Assembly (NCBI GenBank): GCA_964572725.1
Contig: CAZNFW010000005.1
Coordinates: forward strand, 1 to 64,000
Length of the DNA stretch: 64,000 nt
Reading direction: 5' to 3'
Source: Rosettibacter sp964572725
Lineage (GTDB): Bacteria; Bacteroidota; Ignavibacteria; Ignavibacteriales; Melioribacteraceae
Every line of letters begins with the position of its first letter. Position 1 is the first letter of the stretch. The notes below the pieces were generated by a model. The model was not told the origin of the DNA, searched no databases, and saw only the letters and a list, made by a program, of their open reading frames with translations. A program made the position numbers and the translations under genes. This document shows, piece by piece, positions 1 through 8,020 of this stretch.

Positions 1-273
1 CTCAAGACAAAAAGTGGGATTATGGTAGGTATTGGAGAAACAAAAGAAGAAGTTATTGAACTTATGCATGATTTGCATGATAGCGGATGCGATATTATGA
101 CCATAGGACAATATCTTCAACCCACAAAAAGCCATCTTCCAGTCCATCGTTATGTTACACTTGATGAGTTTAAATTCTATAAAGAATATGGATTAAAATT
201 AGGATTCAAAGCTATTGAATCTTCACCACTCGTTAGAAGTTCTTATCACGCAGACAAACATGCAGCTTTGTAG
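1..273 (+). CDS. lipA: Lipoyl synthase, C-terminal part (5' end outside window)
   Basis: This is the last 90 residues of a radical-SAM lipoyl synthase; the frame is open from base 1, so the N-terminal part with both cluster-binding cysteine sets lies upstream of the window. LipA inserts two sulfurs into the octanoyl chain on lipoyl-carrier domains of 2-oxoacid dehydrogenases and the glycine cleavage system. Recognisable here are the GIGET-KEE segment, the GQYLQPT-HLPV-RYV segment and the terminal RSSYHAD motif, whose serine in known LipA structures ligates the auxiliary iron-sulfur cluster. No partner gene is visible on the right; a 321-base gap follows. The identification is secure from the C-terminal signature alone. 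Confidence 0.95.
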   Translation, partial: LKTKSGIMVGIGETKEEVIELMHDLHDSGCDIMTIGQYLQPTKSHLPVHRYVTLDEFKFYKEYGLKLGFKAIESSPLVRSSYHADKHAAL

Positions 274-594
274 TTAAATCGAGGTTTACACTTTTCTTAT
301 AAAAAATTAATCATTTCTCATTTGTGAAAATTTGAGCATTAATTTCAATTAACAGAATTTTAAATAAAACATTTTTTCCTTTGTTTTTGGATAATAATTA
401 TTATTTTTCAATAGAAAAAAATGATTAAATTGTTATAAATAACTGGCACATAAATTTTATACAGTTCAGCTCTTTTTACGGTTATTAAAATGAAATTCAT
501 TCTTGTAGAAATACTACTATTAAATTTTTATTAACTGAGAAAAGGTTATAGTAAAACTATAACCTTTTTTTATTTTAAATAATTTGAGGTTTTT
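274..594. other. Intergenic region between lipA and korD
   Basis: This AT-rich stretch has no credible coding frame. A weak promoter candidate for korD is TTG (430-432), 18 bases, then TAAATTTT (451-458), which is one mismatch from the TAnnTTTG form seen elsewhere in the window. If it is used, the transcript would have a leader of about 130 bases that contains the hairpin at 541-573. I see no known riboswitch fold. Confidence 0.4.
541..573 (+). terminator. Intrinsic terminator-like hairpin just upstream of korD
   Basis: An 11-bp perfect stem (541-551 with 557-567) closes a 5-base loop and runs into a T-tract. It lies about 270 bases past the lipA stop and only about 22 bases before the korD start, with the korD ribosome-binding region (TTGAGG) right after it. 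It may be the late terminator of lipA or an attenuator in the korD leader. Confidence 0.7.
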
Positions 595-882
595 ATGGCA
601 AAAGTAAAAGGGGATATCATAATTGATATCGAAAAATGCAAGGGTTGCGAACTTTGTGCTTCGGCATGTCCTCAAAAAACCCTTGAACTATCACGTAAAA
701 TTAATTCTAAAGGGTATCATTACATTGTAAAGATAAAAGATAATTGTACAGGTTGTGTAAATTGTGCACTAGTATGTCCTGAAGGAATCATTAAAGTCTA
801 TAGAAAAACAGACAAAAAGAAAGAACCGATAGCAACCATTTCAAATGTTAAAAATGACATCACAGTTACGGTGAGACAATGA
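595..882 (+). CDS. korD: 2-oxoacid:ferredoxin oxidoreductase, delta (ferredoxin-like) subunit
   Basis: A 95-residue 2[4Fe-4S] ferredoxin-type subunit. It carries two classical cluster motifs: C15-x2-C18-x2-C21-x3-C25-P and C51-x2-C54-x2-C57-x3-C61-P. In the four-subunit 2-oxoglutarate/2-oxoisovalerate:ferredoxin oxidoreductases this subunit passes electrons from the TPP site to external ferredoxin in the cytoplasm. It is the first gene of a tightly overlapping set (ATGA overlap with the alpha gene), in the D-A-B-C order typical of KGOR/VOR operons. Which 2-oxoacid is used cannot be read from this subunit. A terminator-like hairpin lies directly in front of it. Confidence 0.88.
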   Translation: MAKVKGDIIIDIEKCKGCELCASACPQKTLELSRKINSKGYHYIVKIKDNCTGCVNCALVCPEGIIKVYRKTDKKKEPIATISNVKNDITVTVRQ

Positions 883-1952
883 AAAAAGAATTATTATTAA
901 TGAAAGGTAACGAAGCACTTGCCGAAGCAGCCATTCGTGCAGGATGCGATGGATACTTTGGTTATCCAATAACACCGCAATCAGAAATTCTTGAATACTT
1001 AGCCCGCGAAGCTAATGCAAGAACTGGTATGATTGTTCTTCAAGCAGAAAGTGAAGTGGCAGCAATAAATATGGTTTACGGTGCTGCATGTACAGGAAAA
1101 AAAGTTATGACTTCTTCTTCTTCTCCCGGAATAAGTTTAATGCAGGAAGGAATTTCTTATATAGCATGTGCTGAACTTCCATGTTTAATTGTAAATGTTG
1201 TAAGAGGTGGTCCCGGACTCGGAACAATTCAACCTTCTCAGGGTGATTATTTTCAAGCTGTTAAAGGTGGTGGACATGGAGATTATAAATTAATTGTGCT
1301 TGCACCTTCATCCGTTCAGGAAATGGTTGACTTTGTTCCGCTAAGTTTTGATCTGGCTTTTAAATATCGAAATCCAGTTATGATTCTTGCTGATGGTGCT
1401 TTAGGACAGATGATGGAAAAAGTAGAATTGTTTGAACCTATTCCCCGTAAAAATAATGTAGAACCATGGGCAACTGTTGGTAAACCAAAAGACAGAGAAA
1501 GAAATATAATTACATCACTACATATTGAACCAGATAAAATGGAAAAAATTAATTTAAGCTTACAAAAAAAGTATAAAGAAATTGAAAAAAATGAAGTCAG
1601 ATTTGAAATGATTAATTGTGATGATGCAGAAATAATTCTTGTAGCATTTGGATTAGTAGCAAGAATATGCATGAAAGCTGCGGAAGTTGCCCGTCAAAAA
1701 GGAATAAAAGCTGGAGTATTTAGACCAATAACTTTATTCCCATTTCCATATCAACAATTAAACAATCTTGCAAATAAAATTAAAAATTTCTTGGTGGTTG
1801 AAATGAATGCAGGCCAAATGCTCGAAGATGTTCGTCTTGCAATTAATGGAAAATCCGCAGTAGAATTTCATGGAAGAATGGGAGGAATTGTTCCAACCCC
1901 GGATGAAATTCTTCAAAAAATTGAAGAAATTTTTATAGGAGAAAAAGTATGA
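879..1952 (+). CDS. korA: 2-oxoacid:ferredoxin oxidoreductase, alpha subunit
   Basis: A 357-residue alpha subunit. The N-terminal pyrimidine-binding domain of the TPP enzyme shows GYPITPQSEILEYL (from about residue 28) and the AESEVAAINMVYGAA segment with the conserved glutamate; the C-terminal part is the transketolase C-terminal-like domain. With beta it forms the TPP-binding catalytic core that oxidatively decarboxylates a 2-oxoacid to acyl-CoA and reduces ferredoxin. It resembles proteins often named VorB (2-oxoisovalerate), while the D-A-B-C order also fits 2-oxoglutarate oxidoreductase, as used in a reductive or ferredoxin-linked TCA cycle; substrate is open. It overlaps both neighbours by ATGA. 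Confidence 0.9.
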   Translation: MKKELLLMKGNEALAEAAIRAGCDGYFGYPITPQSEILEYLAREANARTGMIVLQAESEVAAINMVYGAACTGKKVMTSSSSPGISLMQEGISYIACAELPCLIVNVVRGGPGLGTIQPSQGDYFQAVKGGGHGDYKLIVLAPSSVQEMVDFVPLSFDLAFKYRNPVMILADGALGQMMEKVELFEPIPRKNNVEPWATVGKPKDRERNIITSLHIEPDKMEKINLSLQKKYKEIEKNEVRFEMINCDDAEIILVAFGLVARICMKAAEVARQKGIKAGVFRPITLFPFPYQQLNNLANKIKNFLVVEMNAGQMLEDVRLAINGKSAVEFHGRMGGIVPTPDEILQKIEEIFIGEKV

Positions 1953-2776
1953 GCAATCAAACTTTAGCAGATGAAGAAAAACACTTTGAACAAATTATAG
2001 AAGAAGAAAATATTTGTGTAAAAGAAAATCTTGTTTATGAAAAACCCAAAACACTGTTGGATACTCCCATGCATTATTGTCCTGGCTGCGGTCATGGGGT
2101 AGCACATCGTTTAATAGCAGAAGTAATTGATGAGCTGGGAATTCAGGATAAAACAATTGGGGTGGCTCCAGTAGGTTGTGCTGTCTTTGCTTATAATTAT
2201 CTCGATATCGATATGACAGAAGCAGCGCATGGAAGAGCATCTGCAGTTGCTACTGGAATTAAAAGAATGCTGCCCGATAAATATGTTTTTTCTTATCAAG
2301 GAGATGGAGATTTAGCTGCTATTGGAACTGGAGAAACAATTCATACTTGCAATCGTGGAGAAAATATTTTGATAATTTTTATAAACAACGGAATTTATGG
2401 CATGACCGGTGGCCAGATGGCTCCAACAACTCTTGTCGGTATGAAATCTACTACTACTCCTTTTGGAAGAAATGTGTCTGTAATGGGAAATCCATTAAAG
2501 ATTACAGAGTTAATTGCACAGTTGCCAGGTGTTTATTACTGTACTCGTGTCGCAGTTAATACCCCAAATAATGTCAGAAGAGCTAAAAAAGCAATTATGA
2601 ATGGATTTAAATATCAGGAGCATAAAAAAGGTTTAAGCTTTGTTGAGATAGTATCTAATTGTCCGTCCAACTGGAAAATGACGCCTGTTGAATCAAACAA
2701 ATGGCTCGAGGAAAACATGCTCAAATTTTATCCACTTGGGGATTTGAAAGTACCTGATTTATCTAAATTTGAATGA
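1949..2776 (+). CDS. korB: 2-oxoacid:ferredoxin oxidoreductase, beta (TPP-binding) subunit
   Basis: A 275-residue beta subunit. It has the YCPGCGHG motif near residue 43 and the TPP/magnesium signature GDGDLAAIGTGETI followed about 25 residues later by INNGIYGMTGGQMAPTT. The first 35 residues are an acidic extension ahead of the family core. It pairs with the alpha subunit to hold thiamine pyrophosphate. The ATGA overlap with korA implies translational coupling, and the gamma gene begins ten bases after its stop. Confidence 0.92.
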   Translation: MSNQTLADEEKHFEQIIEEENICVKENLVYEKPKTLLDTPMHYCPGCGHGVAHRLIAEVIDELGIQDKTIGVAPVGCAVFAYNYLDIDMTEAAHGRASAVATGIKRMLPDKYVFSYQGDGDLAAIGTGETIHTCNRGENILIIFINNGIYGMTGGQMAPTTLVGMKSTTTPFGRNVSVMGNPLKITELIAQLPGVYYCTRVAVNTPNNVRRAKKAIMNGFKYQEHKKGLSFVEIVSNCPSNWKMTPVESNKWLEENMLKFYPLGDLKVPDLSKFE

Positions 2777-2786
2777 GGAGAAAATT

Positions 2787-3338
2787 ATGACAGAAGAATT
2801 AATAATTGCTGGTTTTGGTGGACAGGGAGTTTTATCTCTTGGACAAATTTTGTGTTATGGCGGAGTTCTCCAAGGTAAAGAAGTAAGCTGGATGCCTTCA
2901 TATGGACCTGAAATGCGCGGAGGAACTGCAAATTGTATTACGATTATTAGTGATACTAAAATTAGTTCACCAATTATTAGTACATTCGATACACTTATTG
3001 CACTCAATCAACCATCGCTCGATAAATTTCAAAATTCAGTTAAACCTAATGGCTTAATAATTTATGAATCAAGCACAATATTAAATCCTCCTTTAAGAAA
3101 TGATGTAGATGTTATTCCTATTGAAGCTGCAAACGAAGCAGCAAAATTAAAGAATACAAGAGTAATGAATATGATAATTCTGGGTGCCTATCTAAAGAAG
3201 AAACCAATAATTTCTTTTGATACAGCTCTTGAAGCATTAAAAAAAGTTTTGCCCGAAAGATATCATCATCTTATCCCATTAAATAAAGAAGCAATGGAAA
3301 AAGGAAAGGAACTGGTAGAAAAAATTTTAGCTAGTTGA
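2787..3338 (+). CDS. korC: 2-oxoacid:ferredoxin oxidoreductase, gamma subunit
   Basis: A 183-residue gamma subunit that opens with the GFGGQGVLSLGQIL nucleotide-fold motif and continues with SYGPEMRGGTANC, both diagnostic of the gamma domain that helps close the active site and bind CoA in PFOR-family enzymes. The frame is open to an upstream TTG at 2769, but the ATG at 2787 is chosen because GAGGAG (2775-2780) sits six bases before it and the family starts there. It is the last gene of the operon; 111 bases separate it from atpD. Confidence 0.9.
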   Translation: MTEELIIAGFGGQGVLSLGQILCYGGVLQGKEVSWMPSYGPEMRGGTANCITIISDTKISSPIISTFDTLIALNQPSLDKFQNSVKPNGLIIYESSTILNPPLRNDVDVIPIEAANEAAKLKNTRVMNMIILGAYLKKKPIISFDTALEALKKVLPERYHHLIPLNKEAMEKGKELVEKILAS

Positions 3339-3387
3339 GAATTTTAGTTGTTGAATTAATCCGTTATTTTATTCAATGAGTTATGTT

Positions 3388-3418
3388 TTGGAAATCACTT
3401 TCATCTTTCATAATTTAG
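3388..3418 (+). promoter_or_regulatory. Candidate FCB-type promoter for atpDC
   Basis: TTG (3388-3390), 20 bases, then TAATTTAG (3411-3418), one mismatch from the TAnnTTTG -7 element known from Bacteroidetes. The final G lies exactly 32 bases before the atpD start codon, the same distance as at glnS and purE. Confidence 0.5.
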
Positions 3419-3449
3419 CATAATAATTTTATTAAAATAGGTAGAAAAA

Positions 3450-4862
3450 ATGGCATCAAATGAAGGTGTAATTGTTCAAGTAATTGGTCCTGTCGTCGAT
3501 ATTGATTTTCAAGACGGCTACTTACCCAAAATTTACAATGCAGTTAAAATTCCAAGAATTAATTTAGAAGGAAAGGAAGAAGAATTAGTTGTCGAAGTTC
3601 AACAGCATTTAGGTGAAAATCGCGTTAGAACAGTTGCAATGGATACTACTGATGGTCTTGTTCGTGGAATGAAAGCTTATGATACTGGTGAACCTATTAC
3701 TGTTCCGGTAGGTCCAGAAACACTTGGAAGATTAATAAATGTTATAGGAGAAGGAATTGATGGTCTGGGGGAAATAAAAGCTAAGAAGCGTTATACAATT
3801 CATCGCCATGCACCAAAGTTTGATAATCTTGCAACCAAACAGGAAATGTTTGAAACAGGAATAAAAGTAATAGATTTACTTGAACCTTATACTAAAGGTG
3901 GTAAAACAGGTTTGTTTGGCGGTGCTGGTGTTGGAAAAACAGTAATTATTCAGGAATTAATTCACAATATTGCAAAACAACATGGCGGTTATTCAGTATT
4001 TGCTGGTGTAGGTGAACGAACTCGTGAAGGTAATGACCTCTGGCTTGAAATGAAAGAGTCGGGAGTATTATCTAAAACAGCATTAGTATTTGGACAGATG
4101 AACGAACCTCCAGGTGCTCGTTTAAGAGTTGGTTTAACAGGTCTTACTATTGCAGAATATTTCCGTGACGAAGAAGGCAGAGATGTTTTGTTGTTTATTG
4201 ATAATATTTTCCGTTTTACTCAGGCTGGTTCGGAAGTATCAGCTTTGCTTGGCAGAATGCCTTCTGCTGTTGGTTATCAGCCAAATCTTGCAACTGAAAT
4301 GGGCGAACTTCAGGAAAGAATTACTTCAACTGACAAAGGTTCAATTACTTCTGTTCAGGCTATTTATGTTCCAGCAGATGATTTAACAGACCCTGCTCCT
4401 GCTACTGCTTTCACACACCTTGATGCTACTACAGTTTTAAGCAGACAAATTGCAGAGCTTGGGATTTATCCTGCTGTTGACCCGCTCGATTCTACTTCAA
4501 GAATTTTGCAACCTGATATTGTTGGATGGGAACATTATAATGTTGCAAAACAGGTTAAAGAAATTTTACAGGCATATAAAGATTTACAGGATATTATAAA
4601 TATTCTTGGTATGGATGAACTATCTGAAGAAGATAAAATTATTGTTCGAAGAGCAAGAAGAATTCAAAGATTTTTAAGCCAACCATTCCATGTAGCAGAA
4701 CAGTTTACAGGTACTCCTGGTAAATATGTAAAACTTGAAGATACTATTAAAGGATTTAAAGAAATACTTGAAGGTAAACATGATGACTTGCCTGAACAGG
4801 CATTTATGTATGTAGGAACAATTGAAGAAGCTGTTGAAAAAGCAAAAAGATTAATGCAATGA
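3450..4862 (+). CDS. atpD: F-type ATP synthase beta subunit
   Basis: A full-length 470-residue catalytic beta subunit of the F1 sector. It shows the Walker A motif GGAGVGKT at residues 157-164, the GERTREGNDL segment, a Walker B region with LLFIDNIFRFTQAGSEVSALLGR, and the conserved C-terminal DELSEED motif. It hydrolyses or makes ATP at the alpha/beta interfaces of the membrane-bound synthase. It is followed by atpC with an ATGA overlap; no other atp genes are in the window, so the beta/epsilon pair is split from the rest of the synthase genes, as is common in Chlorobi and Bacteroidetes. Confidence 0.98.
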   Translation: MASNEGVIVQVIGPVVDIDFQDGYLPKIYNAVKIPRINLEGKEEELVVEVQQHLGENRVRTVAMDTTDGLVRGMKAYDTGEPITVPVGPETLGRLINVIGEGIDGLGEIKAKKRYTIHRHAPKFDNLATKQEMFETGIKVIDLLEPYTKGGKTGLFGGAGVGKTVIIQELIHNIAKQHGGYSVFAGVGERTREGNDLWLEMKESGVLSKTALVFGQMNEPPGARLRVGLTGLTIAEYFRDEEGRDVLLFIDNIFRFTQAGSEVSALLGRMPSAVGYQPNLATEMGELQERITSTDKGSITSVQAIYVPADDLTDPAPATAFTHLDATTVLSRQIAELGIYPAVDPLDSTSRILQPDIVGWEHYNVAKQVKEILQAYKDLQDIINILGMDELSEEDKIIVRRARRIQRFLSQPFHVAEQFTGTPGKYVKLEDTIKGFKEILEGKHDDLPEQAFMYVGTIEEAVEKAKRLMQ

Positions 4863-5275
4863 TTAAAGAAATAAATTTAGAAATAATTACTCCATCAAAA
4901 ATTGTATTTTCAGGAAAAGTAAAATCTGTTACTGTTCCTGGAACACTTGGAAGTTTTCAGGTGCTGTTCAATCATGCTCCATTGCTGAGTACATTTGAAA
5001 TAGGAAGAATCAAGATAGAAGAACTAAACGGAACAACAACTGAATTTACAACTGGCGGCGGCAGCATTGAAGTCCTTAAAAATAAAATTTTGATTCTTGC
5101 AGATAGTGTTGAAAGAAAAGAAGAAATAGATATTGAAAGAGCAAGAAAGTCATTAGAACGTGCAAAAGAAAGATTATCAAGTTCAAGAAAAGAAAAAATT
5201 GATGTTGCAAGAGCAGAAGCTTCTTATCAAAGAGCTGTCAATCGATTAAAATTTGCTGGTTCAGACCAAAATTAG
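4859..5275 (+). CDS. atpC: F-type ATP synthase epsilon subunit
   Basis: A 138-residue epsilon subunit of F1. The N-terminal beta-sandwich carries VTVPGTLGSFQVLFNHAPLL (about residues 24-43), a hallmark of the family, and residues 90-135 form the predicted C-terminal helical hairpin rich in Arg, Lys and Glu. The subunit couples the central stalk to the c-ring and can inhibit hydrolysis. It overlaps atpD by four bases, and its stop overlaps by four bases the stop of the convergent chemoreceptor gene, so no separate terminator fits between them. Confidence 0.96.
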   Translation: MIKEINLEIITPSKIVFSGKVKSVTVPGTLGSFQVLFNHAPLLSTFEIGRIKIEELNGTTTEFTTGGGSIEVLKNKILILADSVERKEEIDIERARKSLERAKERLSSSRKEKIDVARAEASYQRAVNRLKFAGSDQN

Positions 5276-7755
5276 TCGATTTTAAATTGTGCTGTTGCTG
5301 CCTGAAGTTCATTAGCCATTTCTAATAAGTTCGAAGCTACTTTCCCAAGTTCTTCAGCTTCATTTTTTGCATTTATTGTTTTTTTAGAAATTTCGTTTAT
5401 CATATTTGTATTAAATTCACTAATTGTTGAAATGTTATTAATCATTTCAACAGTATGTTTAACACTGTGACTGCATTCTTCTGTTGCACTCATGTTTTGT
5501 TGTATTACAGCAGAAATTTTTTCTGTTGATTCTAATAAGCTTTTCATAATTTCAGAAATTGTGTTATTTGCATTTACCATATTTTCAATTTGTTTATTCA
5601 TATTGAAATAGGAATTCAATAGTTTCTCTATTACTTTTCCTGATTCGTTTGCAAGGTCTGTTCCAAAGTTTACTTTTTCAACTATAGTTTTAATTGATTC
5701 ATTCGCACTGGAAATATTTTGCTGAACTTTTGAAATTATGTTTGAAGTTTGCTTTGTTGCTTCTGCAGATTTCTCTGCTAAGATTCTTACTTCATCTGCT
5801 ACAACTGCAAAACCGCGTCCATGTTCTCCAGCTCTTGCTGCTTCAATTGCTGCATTCAAAGCCAATAGGTTTGTTTGGTCTGCTATTGATTCTATTGTTT
5901 GAATTATCTCTTCTATCTGTCTGGACTGTTTTAACATTTCTTCGATTTTCAATGCAAAATTATTTATGGTTTCTTCTATTACTTTCATCTGTTCAACAGT
6001 TTTCATTACAGAATTTTCACCTTGCTTAGCTACTTTAATAGATTCTTCCGAAGATTTTACTATTGATGAAACGATATTATTTGCAGCATCAACAGCTCTT
6101 GCTATCTCGTTAACTGCAGATGATACATGTTCTGAAGCAATCAATTGTTCGTGTGAATCTTTTGCAATATTATTTATTGCAACCGAAATTTGTTCTATGT
6201 TAGAATTTGCTGTGTTTACCGATGTAGCTTCTTCATTTAAACTTCTAACCATATTTTGAATTGATTCTGCATTGTTGTTTGTAATTTCAATTGTATTTTT
6301 TGCAACCTTTGATAAGTTAGCGCTGAATTCAGATAACTTAATTGTACGTTCCGACAAAGTTTTCAGTAGTCCGCGTAAACTCATGGGTTCACTGTTAAAT
6401 GTTGCCACGGGAATTCCTCTATCTACAGCTTTATTTATGTAAGCAACTAAATTTTTATCATATATTCCTGTGCAAATTGCATCGTATTTTTTCTCTATGC
6501 ATTTTTCAATAGCTGCACCATAAATTTCTGCAGTCACATTAAAACTTTTTCCTGTATGAGAACCCTCAGGAATAATCCAATCGACTTGAGCATTATATTT
6601 TCTTAAAACATTAGCTGCTGTATCCACACCTTTTTTGAATGACGCCCAGAAATCTGAACCTTCTCTTCCCAGCACTGCAATTTTTATTAATCTGTTTGAT
6701 TCTTTTAATGGTTTTGGTCTTTTTGAAATTGTTTCTTCATTCTCTATTATTCCTTTTTCAGGATGCCAGTATTTATGATAATTTTCTTTGGTAATTAACT
6801 TAAGTTCGGTTAGTAAGCGAGGATTTGGTGGTTCCCAGTTTGCAACAACATGATTGAATAAATGAATAACAGGATTATATCCCTGAGCAAATTCATCCTG
6901 AGATAATGTAGCATAAATATTACCATTTGCAATATGCTTCATTGTTTTGTTGCTCATATCATGGCATACAATTTTTAATTTATTTTTTAATGATAACTCG
7001 TTTAAGGTTTTTTCGTAACCCCCGCCGTCGTGTGTAATGTAAATTCCTGATAAATCGGGATGCTTATTAAGCAGCAGTTTAGTTTTTTCTAAGTACAAAT
7101 CTTGATTATTATAACACTCAACAACATCTACCACTGTAATTTTAGGGCAATTTTCTTTTAAGTAATTTTGAAAACCTTTTCTTCTCAGTTCTTGTCCAAT
7201 TACGCCAAATCTTTCAACAATAATAGCAACTTTACCTTTTCCTTTTAGTCCTTCTATCATTGCTTCAGCGCATTTTCTTCCTTCAAGATATGAATCGGCT
7301 CCAACATAAAATAATCTTTTGCATGGAACATCTGTTGCAGTATTAAATTCTTTGCTTGCGTCACTTAAGTTCGATACAATGGAATTTATATCTTCAACAA
7401 TATCTTTCAAAACACCGTAATTAAAATCAATGTGGTTAGAATTAAATTTTATTTCAGCAGTTAAGTTACCATGAGACAGTTCTGTTAGTGCAGTTGAAAT
7501 GGAAACAGTGTCATTTTCAGCTATTTTCTTAATATATGCTTTAATTTTTCTTAATGAATTTTCTACTCCAAAATAATAGTAAATTAAAAACAAGAAACTA
7601 ATTATTAAACATGTTAACGAGCTCCAGAATAAAGTTTTATTGCTAAAATTAGATTCTTTTCCAAATTCATAAAGATTAATAAATAGAATTGACAGTATGA
7701 TAAAAATTAATAAAGGAAAACTTGATGATATAATTTTTATAATTTTTGTTTTCAT
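5272..7755 (-). CDS. Methyl-accepting chemotaxis-type protein with a substrate-binding-protein-like domain
   Basis: An 827-residue receptor. Two hydrophobic helices (about 10-30 and 42-63) are separated by only about 11 residues, then a HAMP-like stretch (GNLTAEI near 96-102). A sugar-binding-protein-like region follows: 147-330 resembles the C-terminal lobe (YVGADSYLEGRK, THDGG, IVCHD), and 357-457 resembles the N-terminal lobe (KIAVLGREGSDFWASFKKG, IPVATFNSEP). The lobes therefore appear in reversed order. Residues from about 470 onward are the signalling coiled coil with the tip ADQTNLLALNAAIEAARAGE and GRGFAVVADEVR. The short loop between the membrane helices leaves no periplasmic sensor, so the binding-like domain is probably cytoplasmic. 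It would signal through CheA/CheW, which are not seen here. The ligand is unknown. Confidence 0.85.
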   Translation of the reverse strand: MKTKIIKIISSSFPLLIFIILSILFINLYEFGKESNFSNKTLFWSSLTCLIISFLFLIYYYFGVENSLRKIKAYIKKIAENDTVSISTALTELSHGNLTAEIKFNSNHIDFNYGVLKDIVEDINSIVSNLSDASKEFNTATDVPCKRLFYVGADSYLEGRKCAEAMIEGLKGKGKVAIIVERFGVIGQELRRKGFQNYLKENCPKITVVDVVECYNNQDLYLEKTKLLLNKHPDLSGIYITHDGGGYEKTLNELSLKNKLKIVCHDMSNKTMKHIANGNIYATLSQDEFAQGYNPVIHLFNHVVANWEPPNPRLLTELKLITKENYHKYWHPEKGIIENEETISKRPKPLKESNRLIKIAVLGREGSDFWASFKKGVDTAANVLRKYNAQVDWIIPEGSHTGKSFNVTAEIYGAAIEKCIEKKYDAICTGIYDKNLVAYINKAVDRGIPVATFNSEPMSLRGLLKTLSERTIKLSEFSANLSKVAKNTIEITNNNAESIQNMVRSLNEEATSVNTANSNIEQISVAINNIAKDSHEQLIASEHVSSAVNEIARAVDAANNIVSSIVKSSEESIKVAKQGENSVMKTVEQMKVIEETINNFALKIEEMLKQSRQIEEIIQTIESIADQTNLLALNAAIEAARAGEHGRGFAVVADEVRILAEKSAEATKQTSNIISKVQQNISSANESIKTIVEKVNFGTDLANESGKVIEKLLNSYFNMNKQIENMVNANNTISEIMKSLLESTEKISAVIQQNMSATEECSHSVKHTVEMINNISTISEFNTNMINEISKKTINAKNEAEELGKVASNLLEMANELQAATAQFKID

Positions 7756-7958
7756 ATATTAAGTTCTCGGACTTTAATAAGAAAATAGCTTACTCCGTAT
7801 TTATTATCGATTTTTAATTGAAATTCTTTAATAAACAATTCAGGACAAATCTTGAACATTAACAAGATTATCATAAGGGTTTTATAAAATTCTTTGCTTG
7901 TAGATTTAGATTGATAAAGAACATGAAATTTTTATTATCATATTATTTTGCTATTGTG

Positions 7959-7989
7959 TTGAGCTCGTTTTTATATTTCTGTAACTTTG
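7959..7989 (+). promoter_or_regulatory. Candidate FCB-type promoter for glnS
   Basis: TTG (7959-7961), 20 bases, then TAACTTTG (7982-7989), an exact match to TAnnTTTG. The last G is 32 bases before the glnS ATG. It lies in the 265-base region between the divergent chemoreceptor gene and glnS; I see no clear equivalent on the other strand. Confidence 0.55.
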
Positions 7990-8020
7990 TATCAAATATT
8001 AAAAAATTTATAGTGAAATA

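Noticed and set aside
1316..1672. Antisense frame inside korA
   Set aside because: A shadow of the korA coding strand; no start signals and no family resemblance. Similar shadows inside clpC, the AAA gene, floA and others were discarded for the same reason.
2769..2786. Upstream TTG start for korC
   Set aside because: It would place the start inside korB and ahead of a proper GAGGAG site that serves the ATG at 2787.
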